Below, one piece after another: positions 38,481-47,649 of a stretch of 64,000 nt of DNA (position 1 is its first letter; each line of letters starts with the position of its first letter). Made by a program: the position numbers and the translations under genes. The notes beneath the pieces were generated by a model. That model did not search any database and was not told the origin of the DNA. It was given only the letters and a program-made list of their open reading frames with translations. The stretch is from Propylenella binzhouense (GTDB lineage Bacteria; Pseudomonadota; Alphaproteobacteria; Rhizobiales; Afifellaceae): positions 1 to 64,000 of the forward strand of contig NZ_SPKJ01000008.1 in assembly GCF_009866965.1 (NCBI RefSeq), given 5' to 3'.

Positions 38481-39103
38481 CAGTCGCAGGCCTCGTCGAG
38501 ACGGCGGATCCAGGCCCCGAGTTCCGTCTCGATCAGGGTGGCCCCGGCAGCGACCCGGACTTCCGCCCCCGCCCCCGCCTCGAAGACGACCGCGTCGGAT
38601 GCCCGGCCGAGGCGCGTCCGCACGGCCTCGAGGAGATCCGCCGGGCCGCTCACGCGGACCAGTTCGTGCCCGCCATGATCGAGGAGGGTCGAGACGGCAT
38701 CCGAAACGGCATGGACCGTTCGCACGCGAAGCCCGGATTCCACCACGGGCCGCAGCGCACGGGCCACCTCGGCCTCAAGCGACGCGCGGAGTTCCTTCAG
38801 CGCGGACGAGAGGCCATCGCCGATCCTGGCGCCCTCCTCCGCCGCCCAGCGGGCGCGCGCCTCCTCCATCGCGGCGCGATGCGCGGCCGCCTCCTGCGCC
38901 AGCCGCGCCTCGAGCTCCGAATTCGCCCGCGCCCGCTCCTCCTCCCGCCCCGCGGCCCGCGCCATGGCGAGCTGTTCCGCGAGCGTCGGTCCGGGATCCG
39001 CCACGAGCCGCTGCCGCTCGTCCGGATCGGCGATTTCGGGCTCGTCGGCAGCGGGAGGCGCGCTAAAATCGGTCAGATAGCGCGCGATGGAGACGACCGT
39101 CAT
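38480..39103 (-). CDS. fliH: FliH-like flagellar assembly protein
   Basis: A 207-residue protein with a long charged coiled coil (MARAAGREEERARANSELEARLAQEAAAHRAAMEEARARWAAEE) followed by an alpha/beta C-terminal part (ALRPVVESGLRVRTVHAVSDAVSTLL...VRVSGPADLLEAVRTRLG), the FliH layout that negatively regulates the FliI ATPase. The ATG at 39103 overlaps the fliF stop (ATGA); an upstream in-frame ATG at 39127 lies within fliF. Sequence conservation is low, context strong. Confidence 0.75.
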   Translation of the reverse strand: MTVVSIARYLTDFSAPPAADEPEIADPDERQRLVADPGPTLAEQLAMARAAGREEERARANSELEARLAQEAAAHRAAMEEARARWAAEEGARIGDGLSSALKELRASLEAEVARALRPVVESGLRVRTVHAVSDAVSTLLDHGGHELVRVSGPADLLEAVRTRLGRASDAVVFEAGAGAEVRVAAGATLIETELGAWIRRLDEACD

Positions 39104-40755
39104 GCCCGGGCACCCTCGTGAATCCACTGCTTGAGGATCGCGGCGGCGTGCTCCTCGTCGAACTGGATCATCTGTTCGAGCCGCTTCTGCGGCGTTCGCG
39201 TCATCTTGCTCGTGAGGTCCTCGATGAGGCTCACTTCGGCAGCGGGCAGGGCCGGCGCCCCGATCCCGTCATCGGTCCCGGACGGCAGCTGGGGCTCGAC
39301 CGCCGCGACCGCGACGGAAGCTCCGCCCGGAACGGCCGGCTCGAACCGCTGCAGCAGCACGGAGGCGGCGGGCCGCAATCCGAACCAGATGACGAGGAGC
39401 GCGATCACCAGGATCGTGCCGGCATTGATGAGCGTGCCGGACTGGCGGAGGAGAATCTCGGAAAGGCCCGGCGCCGGCACCGGGTCGAGCTTCCCTTCGT
39501 CGCCCAAGAACTCCACCAGCGACACCTTGATGTCGTCGCCGCGATCCGCCTTGTAGCCGCTGGCGGATGCGACGATGTCGTGGATCTCCCGCATCTGCGC
39601 GTCGATGGCGTCCTGGCTCGGGCTCTCGCCGAGGCTCGCGAGGAGCCGCGGCCTGTTGACAAGCACCGCCACGGTCAGCCGGTCGAGCACGTAGCCGTCG
39701 CTCGTCGTCGTCGTGGATTTCGAGGACACCTCGAAATTCGTCACCTCCTCGCGCCGGTCGTTCTCCTCGTTCGACCGGTCGGCGGCTTCCGAGCCGACCT
39801 GCTCGTTCGGAATGTTCTGCTCAACCGTGGTAGGCGGCTTCGAGGTGGCGTTCTGCGAGGTCTGGTTCTCGCGGATGACGCGGACCGAGCGCTCCACCCG
39901 CGAATCGGGATCGTAGACGGTCTCGCTGATCTGGCGCTTGTCGGTATTGAGCCTCGCGGCGACGCTCACCTGGAAGTTCTCAAGGCCGAGATAGGGCGCA
40001 AGGGTGGTGCGGATGCGATCGCGGATGCTCTCGCCGAGCTTCGTCTCGAGCCCGACGAGCTTGCCGGGCGCGAGGTCGACGGACCCGTCCCCGGACGCCA
40101 GGATCGCTCCATCGGTGTTGAGGACGGTCACCTCGCCGGCGGTCATGCTGGGAATCGCCGCGGCGACCAGATGGCGGATCGCCTGGGCGCGCGCCGCATC
40201 GTCGCCCCCTTCGCTGCGGATCACCACGGAGGCGGACGGCGGCTGGCTGCCGCGCCGGAACGAGCCTTCGTCGGCGAGGACGAGGTGGACGCGGGCTGCG
40301 CGGATGCCGCGCATGGTCTGGATGGTGCGGGCGAGTTCGCCCTCGAGCGCGCGGACCCGGGTCACGCCCTGCATGAACGAGGTGAGGCCGAGCGATCCGA
40401 GATCGTCGAAGAGCTCGTAGCCGGCGCCGGCGCTGTGCGGCAGGCCCTTCTCGGCGAGCAGCATGCGGGCGTGCCCGGTATCGCCCGGCCGAACCAGGAC
40501 CGCGTTCCCCTCGGCATTGACGTCGAAGAGGATGCCGGCCTCCGCGAGCGCCGCTCCCATCCGGCTGACGTCGTCGCGCTCGAGCCCCGTATAGAGCGTC
40601 ACGAGTTCGGGCCGGCTCAGATAGTACCCGCCCAGGCCGACGAGCGCGAACACCGAGAGACCGACGAGCGCGAGCGCGGCGAGGCGACGCGAGCCGAGCC
40701 CGATCACGTTCGCCCACAGATTTTCCAGCTGTTCCCGGCCCAAGATGGAACCCAT
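39100..40755 (-). CDS. fliF: Flagellar MS-ring protein FliF
   Basis: A 551-residue ring protein. First transmembrane helix about 25-48; ring-building motifs include LYTGLERDDVSRMGAALAEAGILFDV and ALEGELARTIQTMRGIRAARVHLVLADEGSF. A second transmembrane helix lies near 440-465 (LINAGTILVIALLVIWFGL), with a C-terminal FliG-binding tail. It starts the fliF-fliH-motB-motC-fliK-transglycosylase unit. Confidence 0.96.
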   Translation of the reverse strand: MGSILGREQLENLWANVIGLGSRRLAALALVGLSVFALVGLGGYYLSRPELVTLYTGLERDDVSRMGAALAEAGILFDVNAEGNAVLVRPGDTGHARMLLAEKGLPHSAGAGYELFDDLGSLGLTSFMQGVTRVRALEGELARTIQTMRGIRAARVHLVLADEGSFRRGSQPPSASVVIRSEGGDDAARAQAIRHLVAAAIPSMTAGEVTVLNTDGAILASGDGSVDLAPGKLVGLETKLGESIRDRIRTTLAPYLGLENFQVSVAARLNTDKRQISETVYDPDSRVERSVRVIRENQTSQNATSKPPTTVEQNIPNEQVGSEAADRSNEENDRREEVTNFEVSSKSTTTTSDGYVLDRLTVAVLVNRPRLLASLGESPSQDAIDAQMREIHDIVASASGYKADRGDDIKVSLVEFLGDEGKLDPVPAPGLSEILLRQSGTLINAGTILVIALLVIWFGLRPAASVLLQRFEPAVPGGASVAVAAVEPQLPSGTDDGIGAPALPAAEVSLIEDLTSKMTRTPQKRLEQMIQFDEEHAAAILKQWIHEGARA

Positions 40756-40814
40756 GACCGCACCAAATCAGTCCGGGTCGACCTTCCGACAGGAACCTTG
40801 CGCGGGCATTGCAG

Positions 40815-40847
40815 AACGAGAAAGGCCGCGCCCCGAAGGGCGCGGCC
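40815..40847 (-). terminator. Rho-independent terminator of the flagellin gene
   Basis: Read on the minus strand, a 10-bp stem (arms at 40838-40847 and 40824-40833) with a TTCG-type loop is followed by TTTCTCGT. It begins about 23 bp after the flagellin stop, as expected for a highly expressed gene. Confidence 0.88.
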
Positions 40848-40870
40848 CGCGACCGGGATCTTCTACGCGA

Positions 40871-41794
40871 TCAGCGGAACAGCGAGAGAATGTTCTGGCT
40901 GCTCTGATTGGCGATCGAGAGCGCCTGGATGCCGAGCTGCTGCTGGACCTGCAGGGCCTGCAGCTTGGTCGACTCCTCGTTCATGTCCGCATCGACGAGC
41001 TGGCCGACGCCGCGGTCGATCGCATCCATCATGTTCGAGACGAAGGAATTCTGCAGCTCGACGCGCTTCTTGGCGGCGCCGAGATCGGAGGCCGCCGTCG
41101 TCATGGAGGAGAGCGCCGCATCGACGCCGCTGATCATGTCGTCGATGTCGGTGTTGTCGATGCCCGCAGCGGTGATGTCGAGGGTCGCGACCGAGACCGT
41201 CACGCCGCCGCCGCCGGTCGTCGTGAATTCGGTGTCGAGAATGCCGGTACCGGTAGCGTCGGCGTCGAAGAGGGCCGTGCCGCTGATGTCGACGTCGATC
41301 GTGCTGACCGAGACGGCGCCGGTGGAATCGCGGGTGAAGGACGCGACGATCGACTTGGTGGCCGAATAGCTGGTGGCACCGGAATCAACCGAGAGCCAGT
41401 TCTCGCCCGAGAAGGTCGCCGCGGCGGCGTTGTTCGTGAGCTGCGCCTGGAGCGAGGTGATTTCGGACTGGATCTTGGCGCGGTCGACGCCGGGCTCGCG
41501 GGCGGCGACCAGCTTCGTCTTGATATCGTCGACCACCTCGATCGCGGTGTTGATGCCCGTCGAGGCGACATCGAGCTTGGCTGCGCCGAGGCCGAGCGCA
41601 TCCTTCACGGTGGAGAGCGCCTTGTTGTCCGAACGCATCGTGGTGGCGATCGACCAGTAAGCCGCGTTGTCGGAGGCGTTGCCCACCTTGTAGCCCGTGG
41701 CGATCCGAGCCTGGGTGGTCTCCAGGGTCTTGTTCGTCGCGGAGAGGGTCTGCAGCGCGGTCATCGCCGCGGCGTTGGTCAGAAGACTCGTCAT
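40871..41794 (-). CDS. Flagellin
   Basis: A 307-residue flagellin. The N-terminus MTSLLTNAAAMTALQTLSATNKTLETTQARIATGYKVGNASDNAAYWSIATTMRSD and the C-terminus LQALQVQQQLGIQALSIANQSSQNILSLFR are standard for alphaproteobacteria; the central part is Thr/Ser/Gly-rich and variable. The ATG at 41794 is chosen because family members begin MTSLLTN; an upstream in-frame ATG at 41848 would add 18 unrelated residues. It is the only flagellin seen and stands alone between fliP and fliF with its own terminator. Confidence 0.96.
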   Translation of the reverse strand: MTSLLTNAAAMTALQTLSATNKTLETTQARIATGYKVGNASDNAAYWSIATTMRSDNKALSTVKDALGLGAAKLDVASTGINTAIEVVDDIKTKLVAAREPGVDRAKIQSEITSLQAQLTNNAAAATFSGENWLSVDSGATSYSATKSIVASFTRDSTGAVSVSTIDVDISGTALFDADATGTGILDTEFTTTGGGGVTVSVATLDITAAGIDNTDIDDMISGVDAALSSMTTAASDLGAAKKRVELQNSFVSNMMDAIDRGVGQLVDADMNEESTKLQALQVQQQLGIQALSIANQSSQNILSLFR

Positions 41795-41834
41795 AACGCT
41801 ATGTCCCAATCTTTGTTGAATTCGGTCAGGGACA

Positions 41835-41853
41835 TACCGGACTTTCACCGGTA
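41835..41853 (-). promoter_or_regulatory. Inverted repeat in the flagellin leader
   Basis: TACCGG-N7-CCGGTA lies 41-59 bp upstream of the flagellin start. If transcribed, it would form a leader hairpin, a plausible FlbT target by analogy with Caulobacter flagellin mRNA; if not, it could be a protein-binding dyad. Confidence 0.4.
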
Positions 41854-41920
41854 CGGCTGGGCGGCGTCATGCCTTTGGAGCGGAGGGTGCGGGCTCCAAC
41901 CGGCCGTAGGCAGACGTCTA

Positions 41921-41939
41921 GCCGGATAATATTACCGGC
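41921..41939. promoter_or_regulatory. AT-centred palindrome between fliP and flagellin
   Basis: GCCGG flanks A-TAATATTA and CCGGC, with a perfect TAATATTA core, 127 bp upstream of the flagellin start. In this GC-rich setting the AT core could be a -10 element of the flagellin promoter or a terminator of the fliP unit 22 bp away. Confidence 0.35.
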
Positions 41940-41961
41940 GGCTTAACGGCCGGCGGCGATC

Positions 41962-42696
41962 TCAGCCGTAGGAGCGCACGAGCCCGCCGATCAGCATGTT
42001 CCAGCCGTCGATGAGGACGAAGAACAGGATCTTGAACGGAAGGGAGATGACGGTCGGCGGCAGCATCATCATGCCCATGGACATGGTCAGCGTCGCCACG
42101 ATCATGTCGATCACGAGGAACGGCAAGACGATCAGGAACCCGATCTCGAAGCCGCGGCGCAGTTCCGAGATCATGAAGGCCGGGACGAGTATCCTGAGGG
42201 AGACCGGGTCCTCCGGTCCGGGGCCGGCAGCCTCGCTTGCGGCAAGATCCCGGAAAAGCCTCAGGTCCTTCTCGCGCACCTGTTCGAGCATGAAATCGCG
42301 GAACGGATCCGCAATCAGCGTGAAGGCCTGCGCCTCCGAGATCCGGTTCTCGAGAAGCGGCTGAAGCCCGTCGCGCCAGGCGCGGTCGAAGGTCGGTCCC
42401 ATCACGAAGAAGGTCATGAAGAGCGACAGGCTGACGAGGATCAGGTTCGCCGGCGTGCTCTGCAGGCCCAGTCCGGAGCGGAGGAACGAGAGCGCCACGA
42501 CGAAGCGCGTGAAGCTCGTCACCATGACGAGGAGGCCCGGCGCGACCGCCAGGACCGTCAGCAGCGCGACGAGCTGGATGATCCGGCCGGTGGCGCTGCC
42601 CTGCCCTTCCGGGATCAGGCTTCCGAGATCCGGCACCTGCGCCAGTGCCGGAGAGGCCAGCAGGAGCAGGCCGGCGACAAGGGCGACGCGCTTCAC
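41962..42696 (-). CDS. fliP: Flagellar biosynthesis protein FliP
   Basis: A 244-residue export-gate protein with a cleavable signal peptide (KRVALVAGLLLLASPALAQ) and four transmembrane helices. Family strings include LVMVTSFTRFVVALSFLRSGLGLQSTPANLILVSLSLFMTFFVM and SELRRGFEIGFLIVLPFLVIDMIVATLTMSMGMMMLPP. Translation starts at GTG, overlapping the fliL stop (GTGA). Last gene of the flgB-to-fliP unit. Confidence 0.96.
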   Translation of the reverse strand: MKRVALVAGLLLLASPALAQVPDLGSLIPEGQGSATGRIIQLVALLTVLAVAPGLLVMVTSFTRFVVALSFLRSGLGLQSTPANLILVSLSLFMTFFVMGPTFDRAWRDGLQPLLENRISEAQAFTLIADPFRDFMLEQVREKDLRLFRDLAASEAAGPGPEDPVSLRILVPAFMISELRRGFEIGFLIVLPFLVIDMIVATLTMSMGMMMLPPTVISLPFKILFFVLIDGWNMLIGGLVRSYG

Positions 42697-43205
42697 TGCA
42701 CGACCAGGGTGAGGATCACGAGCTCGCGGACGGCCCCGTCGGCCCGGATCGCGGCGCGGTCGGCGAGGTCCTCGCGAAGATGCTGGAGCCCGCTCGCGCC
42801 CTCGATGTCCTCGAGCGAAACCGTCCTCAGATAGGCGAGGATATCGCCGGCGATCGCATTGGCGACGTCGTCCGGCAAAGGGGCAGCCGGATCCTTGAAG
42901 ACGAGCGAGGCTTCGAGCCTCACGGAAGTCGTCGCGGGATCGCCGAGATTCGTTATGACCGGGGGCAGCGGATGGATGTTCGATGGCCGCGCGTCCCCCG
43001 ACCCGTGCTCCGCGGCCGGGCCGGCGCCGGCGGGAGCGGCGGCCTCGTCCGCAGGTGCCGTCCAGGCGGGCAGACGCAGGCCGAACAGACCGCCGGCGGC
43101 CCCGGCGAGAAGCGTCAGGACCGCGACCGCGCCGATCGAGGCGCCCGGACCGGGCCCCTTCCGCGTCTCGCGCCCGGCCGGCGCGGGCAGTGCCTTCGGC
43201 GCCAT
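42693..43205 (-). CDS. fliL: Flagellar basal body-associated protein FliL
   Basis: A 170-residue bitopic protein with one transmembrane helix (about 24-46, SIGAVAVLTLLAGAAGGLFGL) and a periplasmic domain ending in AAIRADGAVRELVILTLVVQ. FliL rings the stator and supports torque. The ATG at 43205 is preferred, 17 bp after the flgH stop, with GGAAGAG upstream; a longer frame to 43301 overlaps flgH. Confidence 0.88.
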   Translation of the reverse strand: MAPKALPAPAGRETRKGPGPGASIGAVAVLTLLAGAAGGLFGLRLPAWTAPADEAAAPAGAGPAAEHGSGDARPSNIHPLPPVITNLGDPATTSVRLEASLVFKDPAAPLPDDVANAIAGDILAYLRTVSLEDIEGASGLQHLREDLADRAAIRADGAVRELVILTLVVQ

Positions 43206-43221
43206 TCCGCTCTTCCGCCGC

Positions 43222-43926
43222 TCAGTACGGGGTGACGGCGTCGTAGAGCCGCTGCCCCCATGCCGGCTGCTGGACGTCGGTGAGACGCCCGCGGCCGCCA
43301 TAGGAGATGCGCGCCTCGGCGATCTTGTCGTAGGGAACCGTGTTTTCCGGCGAGATGTCGCGCGGCGTGACGATTCCCGCGATCTTGAGGACGCGGACCT
43401 CGAAGTTCACCCGCACCTCCTGAGAGCCGCTGACGAGGAGGTTTCCGTTCGGCAGCACCTCGGCGACGACCGCCGCGATCGAGAGCTCGATCTTCTCGGA
43501 GCGGTCGATCGAGCCCTTGCCGTTCGACTTCGAGGTGCTGTCCGCGGACCCGTCGGCGCTCAGGCTCGATCCTTCGCCGTTCAGCGAAAAGCCGAGGCTG
43601 AGCCCGGTCTTGCCGCTCGCCTCCCGCGAGCGCCCCGAGGCATTGTCGAGGGTCGCCCGGTCGTTGATGGCGATCCTGACCGTCACGATGTCGCCGACCT
43701 TCGAGGCCCGCGTGTTGCTGAAGAGATTCGGCCGGCTCGGATCCCAGAGCGACTGCTCGGAAGGACGTGCCACCGCCGGAAACGCGGCGACCGGCACCGG
43801 CTCCCGATAGGCCTGCAGCCCGCTTCCGACCGGGCTCAGGCGCGGCTCCCGCCCGAAATCCTGCAGCTCACCGGCACAACCGGAGACGGCGAGGCCCGCC
43901 GCCGCGAGAAAGGCAATGCGCGTCAT
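43222..43926 (-). CDS. flgH: Flagellar L-ring protein FlgH
   Basis: A 234-residue outer-membrane lipoprotein with lipobox AVSGC (Cys17). Typical strings are SLWDPSRPNLFSNTRASKVGDIVTVRIAINDRATLDN and VLPNGNLLVSGSQEVRVNFEVRVLKIAGIVTPRDISPENTV. Forms the L-ring bushing. Start and preceding stop share a base (TGATG). Confidence 0.95.
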   Translation of the reverse strand: MTRIAFLAAAGLAVSGCAGELQDFGREPRLSPVGSGLQAYREPVPVAAFPAVARPSEQSLWDPSRPNLFSNTRASKVGDIVTVRIAINDRATLDNASGRSREASGKTGLSLGFSLNGEGSSLSADGSADSTSKSNGKGSIDRSEKIELSIAAVVAEVLPNGNLLVSGSQEVRVNFEVRVLKIAGIVTPRDISPENTVPYDKIAEARISYGGRGRLTDVQQPAWGQRLYDAVTPY

Positions 43927-44459
43927 CACGATTTCTTCCCGTCGGCTTCGTCGTCGCGCTTGCCGGCGATCGCATCGGCGAGACCTGCCGCCCGTTCCGG
44001 CGCCATCTCGTTCAGGATCGCGCTGGCATTGCGCGCATTGAGCTTGGCGAGAATGGCGGCCGCCGTACCGCCGTCCATGGTGACGAGCTGCTGCGCCGCC
44101 GCGTCCGGCCGCATCTTCGCGTAGATCGCGACCACGCTCTCCTCCGCGCTGGCCAGCAGCGCCTCGCGCCGCCGCACCCACGCCTCGAGTTCGGCGCGTT
44201 TCGCCTCGAGTGCGGCGATGCGGGCCTCGACTTCCTGCTCGACCTCGCGGAGCCTCTTCGCCTGCCACTGCACACGCGCCTCGGCCGCCGCGTCGCCGAT
44301 ATTGCGGCAATAGCGGTCCGCATCGCTCTGAGCCTCGGCGGGCTTCGCCGTTTCGGCCGCGGCCGGCGCGCCGGATGCCATCGCGACCGCAATCCCGGCG
44401 AGGACCGGGAGGAGCGGCGTCAACGGTCTGGCGGTCCTGACAGGCATCTTCCGCGGCAC
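43926..44459 (-). CDS. motE: MotE-family periplasmic chaperone
   Basis: A 177-residue exported protein: signal peptide (about 13-36), coiled coil (RLREVEQEVEARIAALEAKRAELEAWVRRREALLA), then a helical domain related to the MgtE N-terminal domain (VVAIYAKMRPDAAAQQLVTMDGGTAAAILAKLNARNASAILNEM). In Sinorhizobium, MotE is a chaperone for MotC folding and lies between flgI and flgH, exactly as here. Confidence 0.9.
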   Translation of the reverse strand: MPRKMPVRTARPLTPLLPVLAGIAVAMASGAPAAAETAKPAEAQSDADRYCRNIGDAAAEARVQWQAKRLREVEQEVEARIAALEAKRAELEAWVRRREALLASAEESVVAIYAKMRPDAAAQQLVTMDGGTAAAILAKLNARNASAILNEMAPERAAGLADAIAGKRDDEADGKKS

Positions 44460-44523
44460 GATTCCCGATCGGTCGACGCATCGTGGCCGGAGAAGCTTGC
44501 GCCGGGCTGGCGACGGGCGCGAC

Positions 44524-45624
44524 CTACTGGATGACGAGATCGGCCTGCAGCGCGCCGGCGGTCTTGATCGCCTGCAGGATGGCGATGATCCCGGTCGGCT
44601 TGAGCCCGATCTGGTTCAGGCCACGGACGAGCATCTGAAGGTTCGTGCCCTCCACGATCGCCATCTGGCCGCCACCCTGCTCCGCCATGACCGAGGTCTG
44701 GGGCGTGACCACGGTCTCGCCGGCGGCAAAAGGCTGCGGCTGCGAGACGGTCGGCATCTCGGTGACGCGCACCGTCAGGTTCCCGTGTGTCACGGCGACG
44801 GTGGAAACCTGCACGTCCTGGCCCATCACGACGGTGCCGGAGCGCTCGTCGATCACGACGCGGGCGGGCGTGTCCGGCTCGACCCGGAGGTCTCCGATCT
44901 CGGCGATGAAGCGCGCCGCGTTGACGGCGCCCGGCTTCACGAGCGTGACCGTCCGGAGGTCCTGCTCGTAGGCACTCCTCACCCCGTAGCGCCGGATGGT
45001 GAAGGCATTGATGGCATCGGCCACGAGGATCGCGGTCTTGAAGTCGGGATTCCTGAGCTCGAGCACGAGCGCGTTCGAATCCCCGAAGCGACCGGGGATG
45101 CGCTGCTCGACGAGCGCGCCGTTCGGCACCCGCGCGACGGTCGGAACGCCCTGGGTCAGCGTCTCCGCCTGGCCGGCGGAGGCGAAGCCGGACACCGCCA
45201 CCGGGCCCTGGGCCACGGCATAGGTGCGGCCGTCCGGACCCATGAGCGGCGTCAGCATCAGCGTGCCGCCGAGGAGCGACGTGGCGTCGCCCAGCGAGGA
45301 TACCGTGACGTCGATCCGCGCACCGCGGCCGATGAAGGCCGGAAGCTCGGCCGTGACCATCACCGCCGCGACGTTCCGGGTCCGCAGGTTGGCGTTGCGT
45401 ACATTTATGCCCATCGCGTCGAGCATCGACTGGAGTGCCTGCTCGGTGAAGGGCGAGTTCCGCATGCTGTCGCCAGTCCCCTGCAGGCCGGTGACGAGCC
45501 CGTAGCCGATCAGCTGGTTCTCGCGCACCCCCTGGACGCCGGTGATGTCCTTGATCCGGACGCCCGCCTCGGCCGCCGTCGCCGCGGCAAGGAATGCGAG
45601 CGCGAGGAGCAGCCGCAGCATCAT
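44524..45624 (-). CDS. flgI: Flagellar P-ring protein FlgI
   Basis: A 366-residue periplasmic ring protein with a signal peptide (MMLRLLLALAFLAAATAAEA) and the conserved start VRIKDITGVQGVRENQLIGYGLVTGLQGTGDS. The C-terminus ALVRGLNQIG-type string (NLQMLVRGLNQIGLKPTGIIAILQAIKTAGALQADLVIQ) is diagnostic. The start overlaps the flgA stop. Confidence 0.97.
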   Translation of the reverse strand: MMLRLLLALAFLAAATAAEAGVRIKDITGVQGVRENQLIGYGLVTGLQGTGDSMRNSPFTEQALQSMLDAMGINVRNANLRTRNVAAVMVTAELPAFIGRGARIDVTVSSLGDATSLLGGTLMLTPLMGPDGRTYAVAQGPVAVSGFASAGQAETLTQGVPTVARVPNGALVEQRIPGRFGDSNALVLELRNPDFKTAILVADAINAFTIRRYGVRSAYEQDLRTVTLVKPGAVNAARFIAEIGDLRVEPDTPARVVIDERSGTVVMGQDVQVSTVAVTHGNLTVRVTEMPTVSQPQPFAAGETVVTPQTSVMAEQGGGQMAIVEGTNLQMLVRGLNQIGLKPTGIIAILQAIKTAGALQADLVIQ

Positions 45625-46085
45625 CCGGCCCCCACCCGCACGGTGCCGTCCGACTGGATCACGCCGAAGATGACGAGCCCCGTGTCGATGTTGCGCACGC
45701 GCACGACGTCGCCGACGCGGCCCGGCTCGAGCGCCGATCCGTAGGCGGTGATCACCAGCCCGCCTTCCCGGAAGACGACCTGAACGGAGGCGCCGCGCGC
45801 GATGATGTTGGGCTCCCCGAGCGCGTTCACCGGGATCGGCTGCTCGGGGAGGAGCGTCCTCCGGGCGACCTTGCCGATCACCGCCTCGAGGTTCGGGGCC
45901 GCCCCGCGCACGAGCATGGATGCCGGAAAGGTCCGGCTCGTCACGAAGGCAGGCTCGATGACGTCGCCGGGATAGATCGTCATCGCCGGCACCGGAAGCT
46001 GCAGCGACTGCGCCGCCGCCGGGCCCCCCGGCCATGCGAAGGCCGCCAGCAGCAGCGCGAGGGAGACGAAGCGCGCGGGCGTCAT
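45621..46085 (-). CDS. flgA: P-ring assembly chaperone FlgA
   Basis: A 154-residue exported protein with signal peptide (about 1-25) and SAF-type region (TIYPGDVIEPAFVTSRTFPASML ... IGKVARRTLLPEQPIPVNALGEPNIIARGASVQVVFREGGLVIT). Short form of FlgA, as is usual in alphaproteobacteria. Ten bp after flgG, overlapping flgI. Confidence 0.92.
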   Translation of the reverse strand: MTPARFVSLALLLAAFAWPGGPAAAQSLQLPVPAMTIYPGDVIEPAFVTSRTFPASMLVRGAAPNLEAVIGKVARRTLLPEQPIPVNALGEPNIIARGASVQVVFREGGLVITAYGSALEPGRVGDVVRVRNIDTGLVIFGVIQSDGTVRVGAG

Positions 46086-46095
46086 GTCCGGCCGC

Positions 46096-46884
46096 CTACC
46101 GGATGCCCTTGGACACCACGCCGGCCATCTCGTCGGCGGCCTGGATCACCTTGGAGTTCATCTCGTAGGCACGCTGGGCGGAGATCAGCTCCGTGATCTC
46201 CTTCACCGGATCGACGTTGGACGCCTCCAGATAGCCCTGGTGGATCCGCGCGAAGCCGGGATCGGCCGGCACGCCGACCACCGGCTGGCCGGAGGCTGCC
46301 GTCTCGCGGTAGAGATTGCCGCCGAGCGGCTCCAGGCCCGAATCGTTCGCGAAATTGGCGAGCGTCAGCTGTCCGAGAAGCTGCGGGTCGGGATTGCCGT
46401 CGAGCGTCGCATAGACCTGGCCGGATTCGTTGACGGCGATGTCCACCGCGTCCTGCGGGATGGTGATCGCCGGATCGAGCGCGTAGCCGTCGAGCGTCAC
46501 GATCACGCCGTCCGCGCTGGTGTTGAAGGAGCCGGCGCGCGTGTAGACGGTCTCGCCGTCGGGCCCGGTCACCTGGAACCAGCCACGGCCGTCGAGCGCG
46601 AGGTCGAGGCGGTTGCCCGTGCTCGTCAGCTCGCCCTGGAGGTGCAGGTTCCTGATCGCCGCAGTCCGGACGCCGAGGCCGAGCTGCGCCCCTTCCGGGA
46701 TGGCCGCCTCCCCGCCCCGGTTCGACACGCCCTGCAGCCGCTCCGCCTGGTAGAGCAGGTCGGTGAACTCGGCGCGCGCGCGCTTGAAGGCGGTGGTGTT
46801 GATGTTCGCGATGTTGTTGGCGATGACCTCGAGGTTCATCTGCTGGGCGGTCATGCCCGTCGCGGCGATTGCGAGCGCTCTCAT
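46096..46884 (-). CDS. flgG: Distal rod protein FlgG
   Basis: A 262-residue rod protein: [46 protein letters not shown] at the N-terminus and EGSNV-like [35 protein letters not shown] at the C-terminus. The YQAERL...[21 protein letters not shown] segment marks it as FlgG rather than FlgF. Ten bp after fliE. Confidence 0.95.
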   Translation of the reverse strand: MRALAIAATGMTAQQMNLEVIANNIANINTTAFKRARAEFTDLLYQAERLQGVSNRGGEAAIPEGAQLGLGVRTAAIRNLHLQGELTSTGNRLDLALDGRGWFQVTGPDGETVYTRAGSFNTSADGVIVTLDGYALDPAITIPQDAVDIAVNESGQVYATLDGNPDPQLLGQLTLANFANDSGLEPLGGNLYRETAASGQPVVGVPADPGFARIHQGYLEASNVDPVKEITELISAQRAYEMNSKVIQAADEMAGVVSKGIR

Positions 46885-46894
46885 GTCGAAGTCC

Positions 46895-47227
46895 TCAGAT
46901 CGCCATCCGGCTGATTTCCTGGTACGCGGCGACCACCTTGTCGCGGATCGCGATAGCGGCCTGGAGCGTCTGCTCCGCGCTCATCACCGCCTCCACCACC
47001 TGCTGGACGGGAGCCTTGCCCTCGATTCCCGAGATCGCGGCCGCCTCGCCGGCGTGGAGCGTGCCGACGGCTTCGGCCGAGACCTGCGCGAGCACAGAGC
47101 CGAAATCCGCGGCGCCGGAGGCGGGCGCGGCTGCCGCCGTGCGGGCGGCCGAGGCTGCGCCGTGGACGGATCCCGCCCCGGAGATCCCCCGGAACGAGGA
47201 CGAGAGAACGGCGAGCGTATCGGTCAT
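46895..47227 (-). CDS. fliE: Hook-basal body complex protein FliE
   Basis: A 110-residue protein that joins the MS ring to the rod. C-terminal helices [37 protein letters not shown] are typical. Overlaps flgC by 4 bp. Confidence 0.93.
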   Translation of the reverse strand: MTDTLAVLSSSFRGISGAGSVHGAASAARTAAAAPASGAADFGSVLAQVSAEAVGTLHAGEAAAISGIEGKAPVQQVVEAVMSAEQTLQAAIAIRDKVVAAYQEISRMAI

Positions 47228-47649
47228 GTCGGCCTCAGGAGATCGATGGTCCGCGAGATCATCTCGCGCGCCTGCTGGATCATCTGCAGATTCGCTTCGT
47301 ATGTGCGGGTGGCTTCCCGCATGTCCGCCATCTCGACGAGCACGTTGACGTTCGGGAACTTGACGAATCCCGCCGCGTCGGCGGCCGGATGGCCGGGATC
47401 GAACTCCATGCGGAAGGGCGCCCGGTCGACGCCGATCCGGTCGACCCTCACCAGCTCGACCTCGGCGGCGCGGTCCAGCTCCTCCGCGAAGGTCACCGTC
47501 TTGCGCGCGTAGGGATCCGCGCCCGGGGCCGACCCGGTCGACTGCGCGTTGGCGAGGTTCTCCGAGACGACCCTGAGCCGCGTGGATTGCGCGGCGAGGC
47601 CGGACCCGGAGATGCGGAGCGCAGCCTGGAGCGGATCGAGCGCGCTCAC
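47224..47649 (-). CDS. flgC: Proximal rod protein FlgC
   Basis: A 141-residue rod protein ([34 protein letters not shown] ... [40 protein letters not shown]). The GTG at 47649 overlaps the flgB stop (GTGA), so the open frame beyond it to 48045 is discarded. Confidence 0.94.
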   Translation of the reverse strand: MSALDPLQAALRISGSGLAAQSTRLRVVSENLANAQSTGSAPGADPYARKTVTFAEELDRAAEVELVRVDRIGVDRAPFRMEFDPGHPAADAAGFVKFPNVNVLVEMADMREATRTYEANLQMIQQAREMISRTIDLLRPT

